DNA of 64,000 nucleotides from Lagopus muta (Eukaryota; Chordata; Aves; Galliformes; Phasianidae): NCBI RefSeq assembly GCF_023343835.1, contig NC_064443.1:10044001-10108000 (forward strand). The letters run 5' to 3'. Each line of letters begins with the position of its first letter. Within the stretch, counting starts at the first letter, position 1. Below the pieces are notes generated by a model that worked only from the letters and a program-made list of their open reading frames with translations, was not told where the DNA came from and ran no database searches. The position numbers were made by a program, and so were the translations under genes. This document shows positions 36,271 to 48,658 of this stretch, in pieces.

Positions 36271-38550
36271 CATCAGCAAGATGGAGGTGATACAGAAGGA
36301 AATATTGCTTTTTTTCCCCCTTCTGAGGGTGCACTTACAGTCTGAGCTGACAAGCTACAGCCAGTGCAGAAATGCTCTGGATCTTGGTGACTGGCCTCCC
36401 CTGACTCACTATCAGACCAAAGGGAAAGTTGAACCAACTTTCTGAAAGGGCCAAAGCAAAGTACATGTCTTCTGTGGTCTGAAGCTGTAAGGAAGGAGAA
36501 GCATATCTTGTGATAGAGAGATCTGTTTGGCTGTCCTGTGACAGTGAATTTTAAAAAAGAAGGATTGCTCGGTCCATCCAAGTGAGAAATCTTCTGCATT
36601 TTCCCAGAATATTTTTTTTCATGGCTTGGTTAGCCCTACAATTAACCCCAGGCCAAGCATCAGAAGCTCTGCTCACTAGAGGAGGAAGAATGTGGAATAT
36701 TGCTTATTTGATTCTCAGAGAGAGAAAAGGCCGAGTGACAGATGTGCTGAAATGAGCATCCTGCTTTTAGATTTAAGGTAATGATGGTGCAATGGGGTGG
36801 GCCTGAACCAGACCAACAGAAGTTGCAGGCAAGTTAGAGGAAAACCACAATGAAAAAAAGTTAGCAGAAAATGTTTTCATTCACAGAGGATGTCAGAAAG
36901 AGAAGAGGAAGACGAAGGGTAAGTTTTGAAGCAGAAGTAGTTCTGTGTTGGAAGCAGGCACTATCAGGCAGCTTGCAGCATCTGGTCCGTGTCTGTACTT
37001 TAATTGCAGCCAATGGTATTTTAAGCAGGTTGATATAGATATAATCAAGACTGTGATCTGGCAGTGCGCATGTTTGCTGTATGGAAGGCAATCCAACTCT
37101 TGTGCTGGGTGTCAGGGGAATAACTGGCTCCATCAAGTAGAACATCCTCTAAGAATCATTGCTGCTTTGACCTTCATGGGTCATTGCTCATCACTTAGGA
37201 CTTAGTAAGGTTTTAAGAACACAAGAACTTAAGATATCCTGCAGTAGCAGGAAAAAAAGCCAAAGATGTGCGATTCTCTCTACAGAGCTGGAAACGCAGA
37301 TTTCAGCTGGGTCAGCCTCTGGCATGAGATGTGCTAAACAGGGCCAAGATGAAGAACGGGAAACCGGTCATGCTGTGTGGAAGGAAACACACAGTAGAAG
37401 CCATGTATACTGTATTTGCTTTTGAATATTTCTAGGTCAGCTAAGGCATAAGTAGCAATCCAACCCAGTGCCGAGCTAAATGGTGCTTTATGGCTGTGGC
37501 ATCCTTTCCAACACCAAGCAACCTCATCGCAATGCTTGCTGGGACTCGCTGCTGAGAGCTGTGTGAGATTTCTTGTTTACTCCTCACACAGATGCTGATG
37601 TCAGTACAGTGCTTACTTTGAGGTCTCAGCAGAGGGTAAATGTCTTAAGCCTTATGTTATGCGTGGGGTTCTTTGGGGAGATGCTGGTCAAAATTCTTCA
37701 GAGCAGCACAGTTTGGAAAAAAAGATTTGGTGAAAACCTTATTTGACTCATCCCTTCCACCCTGTTTCTATGAATCAGCCTCATGTGAGCATTGAGTTAA
37801 TTAAGCAGACACAGCTGGTCTGGCTCACAGTGCCACTGGTGGGTACTTGAAATGGCAGTAACTTCTATAAGGGAAAAAGGGATGCTGAATTTTGCTGAAC
37901 ATGCACCATTTCTGCCAGCCCACCTGATCCCAGCATCATCATCTCTAAGAATCTTGTGCTAGAGGATTTGGCAAATGGACACTCAGTTGTATGCTGCACT
38001 AGAGGACAACCTGTGGTCACTGAAATCCTCCTCAGGGACAAATTCTCACTGCTTCAAGGTCTGTGGCTGCTTTAAAAGTGTTCACCCACAGAGAAGATGC
38101 AGTGGTTTCAGCTGCCCTGGATTACTGACACGCAAGGGGCACCGCTGTGGTTTGCTCCACATACTTCAAAGCCTGGCAAATGTTTTTCCTTCACCTGCTT
38201 TATAGATCCTGAGAAGAACGGGGAGATCTAAGCTGGGATGCATCTATGCTGTGTTAGGAAACCCAGGGGGTGTGCTTTGGTCTGAGATCTGAACGTCTGT
38301 TCAAATGCAGTTTGAGCTGAATGCTCTCCTTGCTGTCCACATTGCAGATGACAAAGGTTACATGTGCAACCCTGTCATCAGAAATGCACAGAGAAACATT
38401 GGAGGCAGAACCTTTGGATGCCTTAACCATCACCCTCGTGTTCCATCTCCTGATACGTGTGCTTGTTGTGAAGAGATTCTTTGTTGTCTTTGCCTCATCC
38501 CTCTACCTCCAGACATTCAGTTTTTGGATGCAAATTGTGGATCAAAATTA
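36271..38550. other. Non-coding sequence, nothing recognised
   Basis: Short frames only on both strands. No repeat or RNA signature in these 2.3 kb. Confidence 0.62.
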
Positions 38551-38562
38551 TATATATATATA
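38551..38562. repeat. Short (TA)n at a CR1 terminus
   Basis: A short TA run abuts the reverse-oriented CR1 end and replaces its usual octamer tail. CR1 ends are known to nucleate or anneal to simple repeats, so it may mark the insertion junction. Confidence 0.8.
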
Positions 38563-38563
38563 C

Positions 38564-38730
38564 TTCTTAAGGTTGGAAAAGACCTTTAAGATCATCTAGT
38601 CCACCTACCACTATTACTGCCTACTAACCATGTCCCTGAATACACCACAACATGCCTTGAGCACCTGCAGGGACAGTGGCTCCACCATCTCCCTGGGCAG
38701 ACTGTTCCAGTCCCCAAATACCACTCCAGC
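38564..38730 (-). mobile_element. CR1 LINE 3' fragment, reverse orientation
   Basis: Reads 'cttaaggttggaaaagacct', 'aagatcatctagtcca', then 'ccatgtccctgaatac', 'gagcacctgcagggacagtg' and 'ccctgggcagactgttccag', the ordered reverse complement of a CR1 3' region. About 165 bp are preserved with no open frame of note. Confidence 0.95.
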
Positions 38731-41700
38731 AACTATCTTTCACAGAGCAAAGATGGCAACACAGTTAACCACAGTACAAGCAAGCATGTGGGAGTATTGT
38801 AGCCTTTGGCACGAGGCTATCATCCTTAAAACTAATTGCCAACAGAAACAAAGAAGAAGGAAGGTAGCAGCGCAGCCAGCCCTGAGTAACTTGGCTTTTC
38901 CCATCTCATTTAAATGCTTTCCTATTATTTACTTTCATGTCAATTTTGCTGACTAACTACAAATGATGCAATCAAGGCTGCGTGCATTTACATCTGTTCT
39001 AATAACAGAAGTTGCAGGTCAGTCCCCTGACTCTGACCACCCATCCATATCTCTGACACCTAAGCTGATGCCCTGCGATCATGCATCTCTGCAGATCCAG
39101 CCAAGAGATGCAGCTCTTCTATCTCTCCCTGGAGTAATGCTTCAGGAAGGCACAAAGGACAGCAGAAGGAGCTGAGATGGGAGCATATCAAATGGAATTT
39201 TCCAAGCTCACAGTCCAGAAGAGGGAAGCCTTTCGTTGGAAAGTGTTCCCAGCCTCCAGGGATGCTATTCACAAAGTCAAGCTCAAATGGCTGACTTCCC
39301 CATGAAGGAGAGCTAGCATAATGCTTACTGCAATGATTTGCTATTCTTTCTCGATGTCACAGGCCTGGTCACCTGGAAACATTTTACCTCTGTGGCTGCC
39401 TGACAGAATAGCAGAGTAAACTGAACAATCACCCAGCCAACAAAGCAGGAAAGAAAATACTTTCCAGAATGAATTGGAGAAACTCTGTGGGTATTTCTTT
39501 TTTTGTGTGAATACCAACAAGCCCCTTGATGTTCAGCAAACCAAACTGGGGCTATTGGCTGGCATTTGTGCTACTGCAGTCACCTGCACTCCATGTGTTG
39601 AAAGGCTGAGTAGAGCTGGATGCATCCCTAGCTGCCTGGCCTGGTTGTGCACAATATGACTGTTGCTAACACATTTTGGCTAAATGCACTAATGTAGACA
39701 CTGAGCTGCTTAGGTTTGCTATAAGACAGGGAGGGGAATGCTTGTATAGAGGGTGACTTTGGGACAGATGCTCAAGTGTTCAGGAGCATGTGGAAAATGA
39801 AGGAGGATGGCACACAGTGATGAAGAAGGTGATACAGAATCCCATCCTGCAGCTGGTGGCTGGGCTGTGGAGCTCAAGATGCCAGCAAACATTAGTGTAA
39901 TAGGAAGGGAATTTTGTAGAAATCTGATTGGGTCCAAACAGAGATTTATTTGTGAAGATCTGGAATTCAAAACAAAATGGAACAGCTTTTTCATTACCCA
40001 TCTATCTCCCAGCAGTGACTCATAGCTCTACAGCTTGGAACTCTTTCATCAACCCCTGCGAATTAATGCAAACTGACAAAGGTCAGTGGCACACAAACCA
40101 GATGGCTTAATGCAGACAGGGAGCAGGAGACCTTAAACCTGAGCAGTGCTTAATCCTCTGGCTGTGGAAAGGATGCTTTTGGTATAATAGTGGTAGGGAT
40201 CCAGACAAGTGCCCTCCAATTCAAAGACTGGTCATATCCAGAGACCAAGTCAGGCAGTCTCTGGGGTATTGGGGTTTGGCCGTGTTCTTCCTTAGGATTT
40301 TACTGGGTTTAGGGAATATGTCTTTGAGGTGCTCTGGCAAAAGAGTTGAAAAATATATACAAGTAGAAGATAACCTATGCTCTTATACTACTACTTCATG
40401 CTTACTTAAAAACAGCCAGCCCCTGAGCAAACAACACTGCTGAATATACAGTCTTGAGCACTAAGTCAGGCACTGGTCTAAGGTCAGATCACTACAGGTG
40501 TGGAGCTCAAGAGGCAGTGAGGGGTTTCTGCCCAGGCAGAACTTCTGCAGCAACTACAGCTTCTTCCCTGTCTTGATCCACACTCATTCTCCAACAGGGC
40601 AACAGTGGGCACCTTTGATTGCTGCAGCAAGTTTGCTCAGTAAATAGGAGGCTGAGAAATCTTGTATTTTTTCAGCACGTCTCCACCTGCTAATATACAC
40701 CCTTAGAGTGAATCAGATGGGGCTATACACTTTGTTTAAAAAAAAAAAACAAAAAAACAGCAACCAACCGATGATTTGCTCTGAAGGGAAGGGCTGACAA
40801 CTCTTTGCAAAGTTGCAAAGCAAAAGCATTCACTTTCCCCTTACTATAAGAGCACCCATCTTTGCACCTGCTCGTGTATTTTACAACCTCTCCTCTCTCC
40901 TCCAGCCATCTCCCAGCAGCCTCCAGGCCTGGACAATTGCATAAAAGTACAAACTGATGAATTGAACATGCACTCATGTCCGTATTAAAATGCATTAGCA
41001 TTACCTAAGGAAGCAAGAAGGCTGTAAGCTTTGAGCAGGAATCCTGATAGAGAAGAAAGAGTGTGTCTCATTTGGCAAGGATGGAACTAAGTAGGTGTGG
41101 CCAGTCAATGAAAAGAGCTTAATTTTAAACAATCGTTATCATCACTACCAACACCAAACATCAGGATTTTCTTAGAAGAGAAATCATACAGCTCATTTGG
41201 TGTCAATAAATCCAGCTCCTGACTGAAAAAAAAAACAAAAAACAAAAAAACCCACCAACAACAAAAACAAAGTTTAAATATTTCAGCACTTAGAAACTGA
41301 CTCATGCTGAGCTTGAAATTCTGAGGTTTGAAGCAAAAACTCCAGCTATGCTTGAGCTTAATGAAGAAGTACACAGACTGTATCCTTAGGAGCTAAATTG
41401 GCTTCTGCTGCCACTGGGTTGGATTTACAGTTTTGCCCCAAACTTTTCTTTCTCTGTTACAAAAAGGAAGTACTCCTCCAGATCTTGCATGTAGGCACCA
41501 ACTTCTGACAACACAATGTCCTCTCAAAGAATTGCACACCCCAAAGGGAAGTGGATGCCTGTCTCTGACAGGCACACCCCACATGTAGGAAACACCTCTC
41601 CCAAAGAAACCTGGAAGTTTTCTCCTACAAAAATGTGACACAGCCAAGAGAACACACAGCTCTGCCTTAATGACATCCTACTGCTCCCATAGGTTCACTC

Positions 41701-41839
41701 ATGTCTTGCTAAAGCAAACTTTCCTTCCCTAAGGCAGAACTTTTGAGATGAGAGGAAAGCAGATGCAAAAAGAGGGCAGGTTACACTGGCCCAGGTGGGA
41801 AAGGGGGAAGCAGGAGTCTGGGTAGGACACTGAGATAAA
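38731..41839. other. Non-coding sequence, nothing recognised
   Basis: Contains an A-run near 40737 and an (A)nC-rich patch at 41226-41270. No CR1, LTR or coding exon was identified. Confidence 0.62.
41226..41270 (+). repeat. A-rich low-complexity tract
   Basis: Runs of A interrupted by single C (AAAAAACAAAAAAC pattern), then ACAACAAAAAC. No transposon body is recognisable upstream. Confidence 0.88.
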
Positions 41840-42026
41840 ACAAGATAAAGAAAAATTGATATGAATAATGATGGGAGTTGTAGAACTGGGCACTGGCACA
41901 GACTGACCAGAGAGGTGGTGGTGTCCCATCCCTGGAGACAGCCAAGGTCAGGGTGGTTGGGCTCTGAGCACCTGATGGAGCTGTGGGTGTCCCTGTTCAG
42001 TGCTAAGATTATTCTATGATTCTGTG
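41840..42026 (+). mobile_element. CR1 LINE 3' fragment (type A)
   Basis: Contains 'gggcactggcacagactgac', 'gagaggtggtggtgtcccat', 'gagacagccaaggtcagg' and 'ctgatggagctgtgggtgtc', and ends TTATTCTATGATTCTGTGA. The segment between the last phrase and the tail is shortened relative to the copy at 27560 (about 35 bp missing). Confidence 0.93.
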
Positions 42027-43409
42027 AAAATGCATTTCCTCCTCATTTTTCCCCTTCCTGCTTGAAGGATGGAGAAAGAATAAAAGATAGAGGAGAGGAA
42101 AAAAAAAAACTTTAGCCTTTGCAACAAGGATACAAAAAATGAAGTGAGAAAGGGAGCTTGCTGGAAAGCATTTCTTTCCTTTGGGCACTGAAATGTTCTG
42201 ACATCAAGCCTTCTGTCCTCATTAAGAAGCCCCAAGTCTAGCATTGTGACATCTTTATTCACACACCCCAAGACTTCAAAGCCTTCAGGAGATTTCCTTG
42301 GTGGATTTAACATAAAAAAATATCAGCAGATGAAACAGACGAAAAGGCAGCCCAGTGCATCCTTGTTTTAATTAGACCTTGGGTGGAGGAAGCAGGGGGG
42401 GTGAGGAAGGAACAGCACTATTGCAAAGAACATTAAGGTGTGAATGCAAACACGTGTATGCAATCCTGATCAACAGGACTCAGCTTTTCTTCTTTCATAA
42501 GCTTTTGGTGTAGCAGAAAGACCCCAAGTCTCACAGCAACAGCAATTTTTTTTTTTTTCTAGTCTCAAAACAGATCCACATTCACCTCTGGAATAAGAAA
42601 TACTGCAGGTGAAATACATATTTCAGTTGCCTAAACAAAAAGCTTGAAGCGTAACTAAAAAGCAGCAAAAATAAAATAATAAAAAAAAAAAAAGCTGAGC
42701 ATTTACCAGCAGAATCCACGAAGAACCACTGCAGTCTGCTGCTCATTTTTTTTTTTTTTTTGTTGTTGTTGTTGTTAAAATTTTTGTGTGAATTTCCAAG
42801 CCATTTGTTTGACTTCTGAGTCACTTCTGCTGCTTGAAATGTGCAGTGTGACCCACTTGGATATGCAGGTGATGCAGCATATTGGATGGTCCCAGTGGGG
42901 TGACAGCAGTTCTTCCTGCTCTGAATCTGCTTGTAAATTAAGTGAATAACTTTTCTCTTTATTATTTTTGGCAAATATTCACTACACTTTTTTTTTTTTA
43001 ATTGCCTTTTCTGTTTACCACCCCTTATACCGAAACACATTCACTTGAATGCTTGTGAGAAGCAAAACCACAAAGAACTGCAGTGAAATTAATTTGCAAC
43101 AGTTTCAAATGAATATTTATGAGCCTTCTCCTCAGCTTCTAGCCAGGCCGAGGACAAAGTTAGCTTCTTCTTGCAGAGAGCAAATATCAAATAATAATTA
43201 AAAATTCAATTAAAGAAAACAGAACTTACACTCTATTCCTTTTAGGTGCTCTTGGGCCATCTCTGGTGATTTCCAAGGGAACTCCAAGCTGCTATCAGGT
43301 TTCCAGCTCTTAAAGCTCAAGTTTTATAGGACAACATTAGCCAATTAAAAGCAACATTGCTTCCAGCCCCCAGGAACAGGTGCACTGCTGGGGTTCCACG
43401 GACAAGAAC
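42027..43409. other. Non-coding sequence, AT-rich with homopolymers
   Basis: Several T and A runs (42546, 42681, 42746, 42988) make this stretch low in complexity. The 152-codon minus frame at 42582-43040 is made largely of Lys/Asn/Phe runs encoded by those homopolymers and is not a credible gene. Confidence 0.65.
42746..42776. repeat. T16 followed by (GTT)5
   Basis: Sixteen T run straight into five GTT units. A likely unstable compound microsatellite. Confidence 0.95.
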
Positions 43410-43622
43410 CACGGAATCATAAGGGTTAGGAAAGATCACCTGGACCATCACATCCAATCCCAGCCCACCCCCACCAGGCCCATAGCTACATCCCTCAGTG
43501 CTACACCTCCACAGTTCTTGAACACCTCCAGGGATGGCGACTCCAGCACCACTGTCAGGGCAGCAGTGCCAATGCATTACCACTCTGAGAAGTTTTCCCT
43601 AATATTCAACCTGAGTTCGACA
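43410..43622 (-). mobile_element. CR1 LINE 3' fragment (type B), reverse orientation
   Basis: Starts CCACGGAATCATAAGGGTTAG, then 'agcccacccccaccaggccc', 'acagttcttgaacacctcca', 'gggatggcgactccagcac' and 'gagaagttttccctaatatt'. The minus-strand reading contains the MHWH of the ORF2 C-terminus before shifting frame. About 210 bp. Confidence 0.95.
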
Positions 43623-45462
43623 TCTCCATAGAGGGCACACAGTTTCAGCATACAAGCAACATAACCGTCATCTGTAAAATCTAAGAAACATATTTAAATT
43701 GTCAACAGCAACAACAACAACAACAAAAAAGAAATAAAAGCATTCCCCATTCCTGCCCATGTCAAGACATACTAATCTAGTCTTAATTAGAGCATTATTA
43801 ACTAAACCTTACACCTGGCCCTACTCATTTACAGCTATTCCTGTTTACAATTGCACTGATTACTAACTACAGCAATGGACTGGGTTTTTCTTTCCAGCAT
43901 CCACCACCCTCCTCCAATTTTCACTTTGCAACAAGCTCGCATTGGGGTAGGAGAAAAAGAAAGAGATCTATGCAGAAGCAAGGAGTGCTAGGAATACCAG
44001 CAGCACAGATGAGCTACCTCCCTCACAGAGGCAGATCCACCCAGGGACAGGGCAATAAATCCCCCAGCAGGCTCAAATTCCACTTAATTACAGAACCAGC
44101 TGATACCTAATAGAAATGAAGTGGATCCACATGCCTGCTCTCAATTTGTAGCCTGTGGTTGTGAGCCAGTCAGAAAAGTGGGGGTATTGATTTGATTATC
44201 TTGTTTGTCCACCTAGACTTGCTAGTTGCATCTGCTTTTCCCAGTTCAAATGAAGTGTTTTCCACTGATTAATTTTAATTTGTTTTCTCTTCAAGTGCAA
44301 GATTTGTTTTTTATTGACAAGCAAGCATCCATGTTTGTAAGCACCTACAATTAAGCAGTGCCCCTGTGCTGCTAAAAGCTAACACTCTCCCTATTTTGCT
44401 GGAAGTACTTCATGCATCGACTGAAACCTCCTCTTTTGCCTACATAGCTTCTAGAAAATACCAACCTGCATCACATAATTACTAGTCTCCTCATGGATAC
44501 ATGCAGCCTACAAGCTAGGAAGAGCCTGACCTCCCTCCAGCCACATGCTTCCAGATCCATCTCCCCACCACTCCACACCCTCTGCCATCTCAAGGCAGTG
44601 CTGTACCCATTGAGCTGCTTTTATAAGAAGGCAAGGAGCACCAGCAAGCCCCTTTCCCAGCACCTTGTACCTCGAGCCCCTGGTTCCTGTAGGCATAAGC
44701 TGCCATGTTCTATTACACCCACATGCAGCTGTAGTGAAAGACAGCAGGAAGAGGTTAAAGGAAAAAAAGGCTCTTTTGAGAGTGCTGGAGATTTTACTCC
44801 TTTTTGAAAGCCAGACCTTGGGTGTATTTCAATTAGTGCCACAAATGCATTCATTTCAGCCTAGTTCATTAGCAAGTTGTGCTCCACTCAGTCATTAAGA
44901 GCAGAGAAATATGAGTAATAAAATGCCAGGCTATCTGTATTTTGCTTAATGCTCCTCAAACACATCAACAAGCCATAAATGCCAACAGGGCAAGAAAGTG
45001 CATAGTAGGAAGGGATTTATGCACTCACAAAACCCTCAGCTTCAAATTGCACCTCACTAGAGAAACACAGGGCTGCTCCTCCTGCTGCTGGTGCCAGTGC
45101 CTGCTCCTCTCAGGCTTCCTCTGCAAAATGGAGGTAGGGAGCATCTGCAGAAACACAACAAGAGATGGCTTCTATCATGGACTTCCTGGCTGAGAAAAGC
45201 TTGAGGAATAAGGCAGAATGGAGAGTCTGCCTCTGGCCCAGTGACATTCCTGTCCCTGGTTGTTTTTGGGTGCAGCACAGGCAGAATACCTGTAACTTCA
45301 AAGAGATGCCATTGTAGTGTGACCTACAGCTCTTTGGAACCAACAGCAAAACAGGTGGTGTCACCAGTGAATAATCAGTGCTCCCCCCATTATCTGGTTT
45401 GCAGATATATCTGCTGCCCAGTGCCGCTCATGCATCCAGGCTCCTTAGACAGCAGAATAGAA
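43623..45462. other. Non-coding sequence, partly AT-rich
   Basis: Holds a (CAA)n run near 43703 and homeodomain-like motifs at 43780-43860 (CTTAATTAGAGC, ATTATTAAC) and 44250-44320 (GATTAATTTTAATTTG). No gene or repeat body was recognised. Confidence 0.6.
43703..43726 (+). repeat. (CAA)n microsatellite with A tail
   Basis: About seven CAA-like units with one CAG, followed by a short A run. Confidence 0.9.
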
Positions 45463-45471
45463 AACAGAATA

Positions 45472-45501
45472 ATTAAGGTTGGAAAAATTAAGGTTGGAAA
45501 A
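45472..45501 (+). repeat. Perfect 15-bp tandem duplication at a CR1 end
   Basis: ATTAAGGTTGGAAAA occurs twice back to back with no mismatch. Other CR1 ends have it once, so the second copy is specific to this locus and points to slippage during target-primed reverse transcription or later. Confidence 0.95.
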
Positions 45502-45533
45502 GTCCTCCAGATCACCAAGTCCAATTGTCTACC

Positions 45534-45817
45534 TGTAGCAGCACCAGCACAATGAGAAGATGTTACAAAAAGAAGAATGCTCACCTCTCTCTGAAGATCC
45601 AGACTCACAATAAAACTCCACAGAAGAGCAGTCTCCAAAAAAGTTCCTTTCTCAGGGGCTGCCAGCCCTTAAATGAGGTCTAGGAGGAGTAGAGCCAGGC
45701 TCCACCCTTTCTGGTATCACAGGTGAATTACCTTCACCTGTGCTCCCAGGGCTGACTGGGTCTTTCCTCCAGGTGCTCAATCAGTGGTTCAGGCCCTGGC
45801 TTGGCAGTTCTCATACA
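45534..45817 (-). mobile_element. Solo LTR-like element (284 bp) inside CR1, 5-bp TSD
   Basis: The reverse-complement relative of the element at 35724-36059. Its plus-strand borders are TGTAGCAG on the left and CTCATACA on the right, with the perfect duplication CTACC at 45529-45533 and 45818-45822. It is about 50 bp shorter than its relative, mainly because it lacks most of a segment near the end defined by TTGTTACA in the other copy. An AATAAA is visible on the plus strand at about 45608, opposite to the orientation assigned here, so LTR polarity remains open. No internal viral genes adjoin it. Confidence 0.82.
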
Positions 45818-45981
45818 CTACCCATCTCCACCATGCTCATAACCATATTCCTTAGTGCCACATCTCCACAGTTCTTGAACAACTCCAGGGATGGTGACTC
45901 CTCCACTCCCTGCCAGTGCCTTTTTGCTTTCAGAGAAGAAATTTTTTCCTTATATCCAACCTGATCCTCCCCTGGCACAAC

Positions 45982-47162
45982 AGCAGCAGCAGACACCACT
46001 GTGTTCCTGGCCGAAGGCACTGTGCTGCCCAAAACTTTTCAGAACTGTGCAAGTGATGAATTAGTTGCTTGCTGGAAGGGAACAGAGCCAAAAATAGCTC
46101 TCAGCTGGCCATGGATATCATCAGCTCCCATCACACGCAGGCTGGCCAGGTTTATCTCAGGATTATCGCTTTACCTGGGATTTTTAAATTGCCTCCAAAC
46201 AGATACATAAGCACATACAAGGTGCTCATCTCAGCTAGATGCCTTGTTGGAGGGATGGAGCATCTACTGCTGGCTGCAGTGCTGCCAGGTCTCAGATGAT
46301 GTCTCATGGAATGGAGCCCCAGCCTTGGCCTGACCCCCCCAGCAAAAGGCTAATTTTGGTGGTGGGGGAAGATGAGCCAGCAAAAGGGAAAGGTAGAAGA
46401 TGAGGTTGAACAGCAGGGTGCATGAAAAGACAGAAAGATTAATGGCAGGGACACAATCAAAAACAAAAGTTAAAATGGAAATGTTAATCATTTAAAAGAG
46501 GGTCTCAGTGGAATTACTTGCTTTATGGCTCAGAATAAAAAATAGAAGCGGAAAAGAAGGAGGAGAAGTCCCAGGAAGAATAATTTAGTGCTTTGTGTAA
46601 TGAGCTGCCTTTCTTTTCGGTGGTTCAGTCTGGTGTCTTATCACTTACCCCGTGATTGACTGAGTCTTCTTTTTGCCTGCTCCTGCTAAATGGTGATTTG
46701 CCATCTGGTAGTCATAATTTCTTTTCTTTCTTTCCTTCTTTCTTTCTTTCTTTTTTTCCCTATATTCTTTTGTAATTAGAAAATAAATTACTTTTTTTTT
46801 TTTTTTATTACTGAAAAAGGAAACATGTCTAGCATATTACTTACAGATGAAGGCTGGTGTGCACAAGACAGCCAGGTAGATGGAAGGGACTTGACTTCTG
46901 CTTATTTGGACAGACCCTAGTCCATATGCCACAAGATCCTTGGCTTCAGCAATGAGAAGGTGGGTGCTGGGGAAAGTTCTGGGTCAGGCACACAGCAGAC
47001 AGTGAGATTGTCTTTATTGAGATGTGTCAGTCTGTAGCTGAACAATGGCAAAGATGAAGGGCTGGTGGAGCATGATAGGAATGTGTGTCTGTGCATGTAG
47101 GATATTGGATGGAAACAAGTGGTCTGTGTATAAGGGCTATGAAGGCTACCAGCTTGCACTGA
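45982..47162. other. Non-coding sequence, nothing recognised
   Basis: Contains the pyrimidine microsatellite listed next and a T15 run at 46792. Nothing else was identified. Confidence 0.6.
46718..46760 (+). repeat. (CTTT)n pyrimidine microsatellite
   Basis: About 43 bp of TTTC/CTTT units with few interruptions, followed 30 bp later by a T15 run. Likely length-variable. Confidence 0.93.
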
Positions 47163-47652
47163 GCTTGGGATGGTGTACTGTGTTCAGTTTTGGGCCCCTC
47201 ACTACAAGGAAGAAACTGTGGCCTTAGAGCATATCCAGAGAAGAGCAACAGAGCTGTGAAGGATATGGAGCACAAATCTTATGGGGAGTGGCTGAGAGAA
47301 CTGGAATGATTCTGTCTGGAGAAGAGGAGGCTCAGGGGAGACCTTATCGCTCTCTACAGCTCCCTGTAAGGAGGTGGTGATGAGGTGGGAGATTGGCCTC
47401 TTCTCCTAAGTGACAGTGATAGGATGAGAGGTAATGTCCTCAAGTTATGCCAGGGGAGGTTCAGGTTGGATATGAGGAAAAAACTAATCCTCAGAAATAG
47501 TGATGATACATTAGAACAGGCTGCCCAGGGAGGTCGTAGAGTCACCATCCTTGAAGGTGTTTAAGAACCGTGGAGATGCTGAGGGCCGTTGATGGTGGGC
47601 ATAGTGGGGATGGGTTGATGGCTTCCAAATTTTATGATTCTATGATTCTGTG
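47163..47652 (+). mobile_element. CR1 LINE 3' fragment (type B), ~490 bp, longest in the window
   Basis: Reads 'tgtactgtgttcagttttgg', 'gcatatccagagaagagcaa', 'tctggagaagaggaggctca', 'ggggagaccttatcgctctc', 'caggctgcccagggaggtcg' and ends TTTTATGATTCTATGATTCTG. The order covers the last part of ORF2 and the short 3' UTR. Stops and shifts interrupt the frame and no reverse transcriptase core is present. Confidence 0.96.
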
Positions 47653-48658
47653 TTTGTTGTCTGGCCCTCCAGGAGGTTGATGTCCCCATACTGCTCACCC
47701 GTGAGGAACATTCAGCTCCACAGAGGACCAATATTGGACTCCAGCTCTGCTATATTTCTATCTCTACCAGCTATGGAGGGAGACTTGAACTTGCTGGATA
47801 CTGAGTAGCCTACTCAAAACATGCCAAGGCTGATCTTGCTAATGCCCAATTGCAGCCCCACCTCTCTTCTGCTGGTCGCTGGCCCCATCTCTGCAGCCTA
47901 TGTACTTGCCTGGGCTGCCATGCTCTCATTATACCTTTGTACAGCTCCAGTCCTCTCCACTCTCATTTCAGCTGCCTCGTCAAGGTGCTCCAATAATTCA
48001 AGTGATAAATAATAACAATAATAATGCAGAAGTCGTTTGAATTGAGCTTGATTGCTCCGTGGCTGAATTTGGTCTTGATTGACTGAAAGCAGCGCATGCC
48101 CCTCGCTTGTTATCTTGAGAGCCTCATTTTCTCAGCGCGTTGTTGCTTCTCATAGCCTCAAACTGATCTGGCCTCGAGGCTGCTGCCAAAATGCAAACCT
48201 GTTGTTCCCAGAAAGACCCCACTCTGCAGCATGATGTGAATTTACACATGTAATGGAGGTAGAAAATGACAGAAAATATCCCACTTCAGTGTGGTGCCAA
48301 AAGAGCCGTGTGTTCCCCTGTTTTCTGGGCAGACTTACTGCTTTTGAGGGGGGAAGATGCTAGGTGGAGGCCTTGGGAAAGGATTGATTGTTGCTGGTTA
48401 AACTGATTGCACGATACATTTCCAAATATTTGAAATGGGTGCTGGCTATAACACTTGTGTGATGGGTTATATTGCAAAGACAGACAAGCAGCCTCTAAAT
48501 GAGCAAAAGATCTAGTGAATACCCTTTGAGCTGCTGGACATCAGCCTCTCCCCAGCTCTGCTCCTGTGCACTTGTGAGTGTTCCTACTGTTGGTCCATGC
48601 TGTGCTTCCAAGGGAGATGCCTATCTCAGCTATGAGTGGGGGCATTTGGTGGCACCTT
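47653..48658. other. Non-coding sequence, nothing recognised
   Basis: Has a short AATAAT run near 48010. No other feature seen. Confidence 0.6.

Larger units (their letters stand above)
45463..45981 (-). mobile_element. CR1 LINE 3' fragment (type B), reverse, split by a solo LTR
   Basis: 45463-45533 carries the reverse CR1 end (AATTAAGGTTGGAAAA..., 'ccagatcaccaagtccaatt'). Sequence resumes at 45818 with 'ctacccatctccaccatgct', 'cacatctccacagttcttga' and 'actccagggatggtgactcc'. On the minus strand the distal part encodes GVEESPSLELFKNCGDVALR, the expected CR1 ORF2 C-terminus. The LTR is therefore a later insertion into this CR1. Confidence 0.95.

Noticed and set aside
42582..43040. 152-codon minus frame
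   Set aside because: Made largely of homopolymer translations (Lys, Asn and Phe runs).
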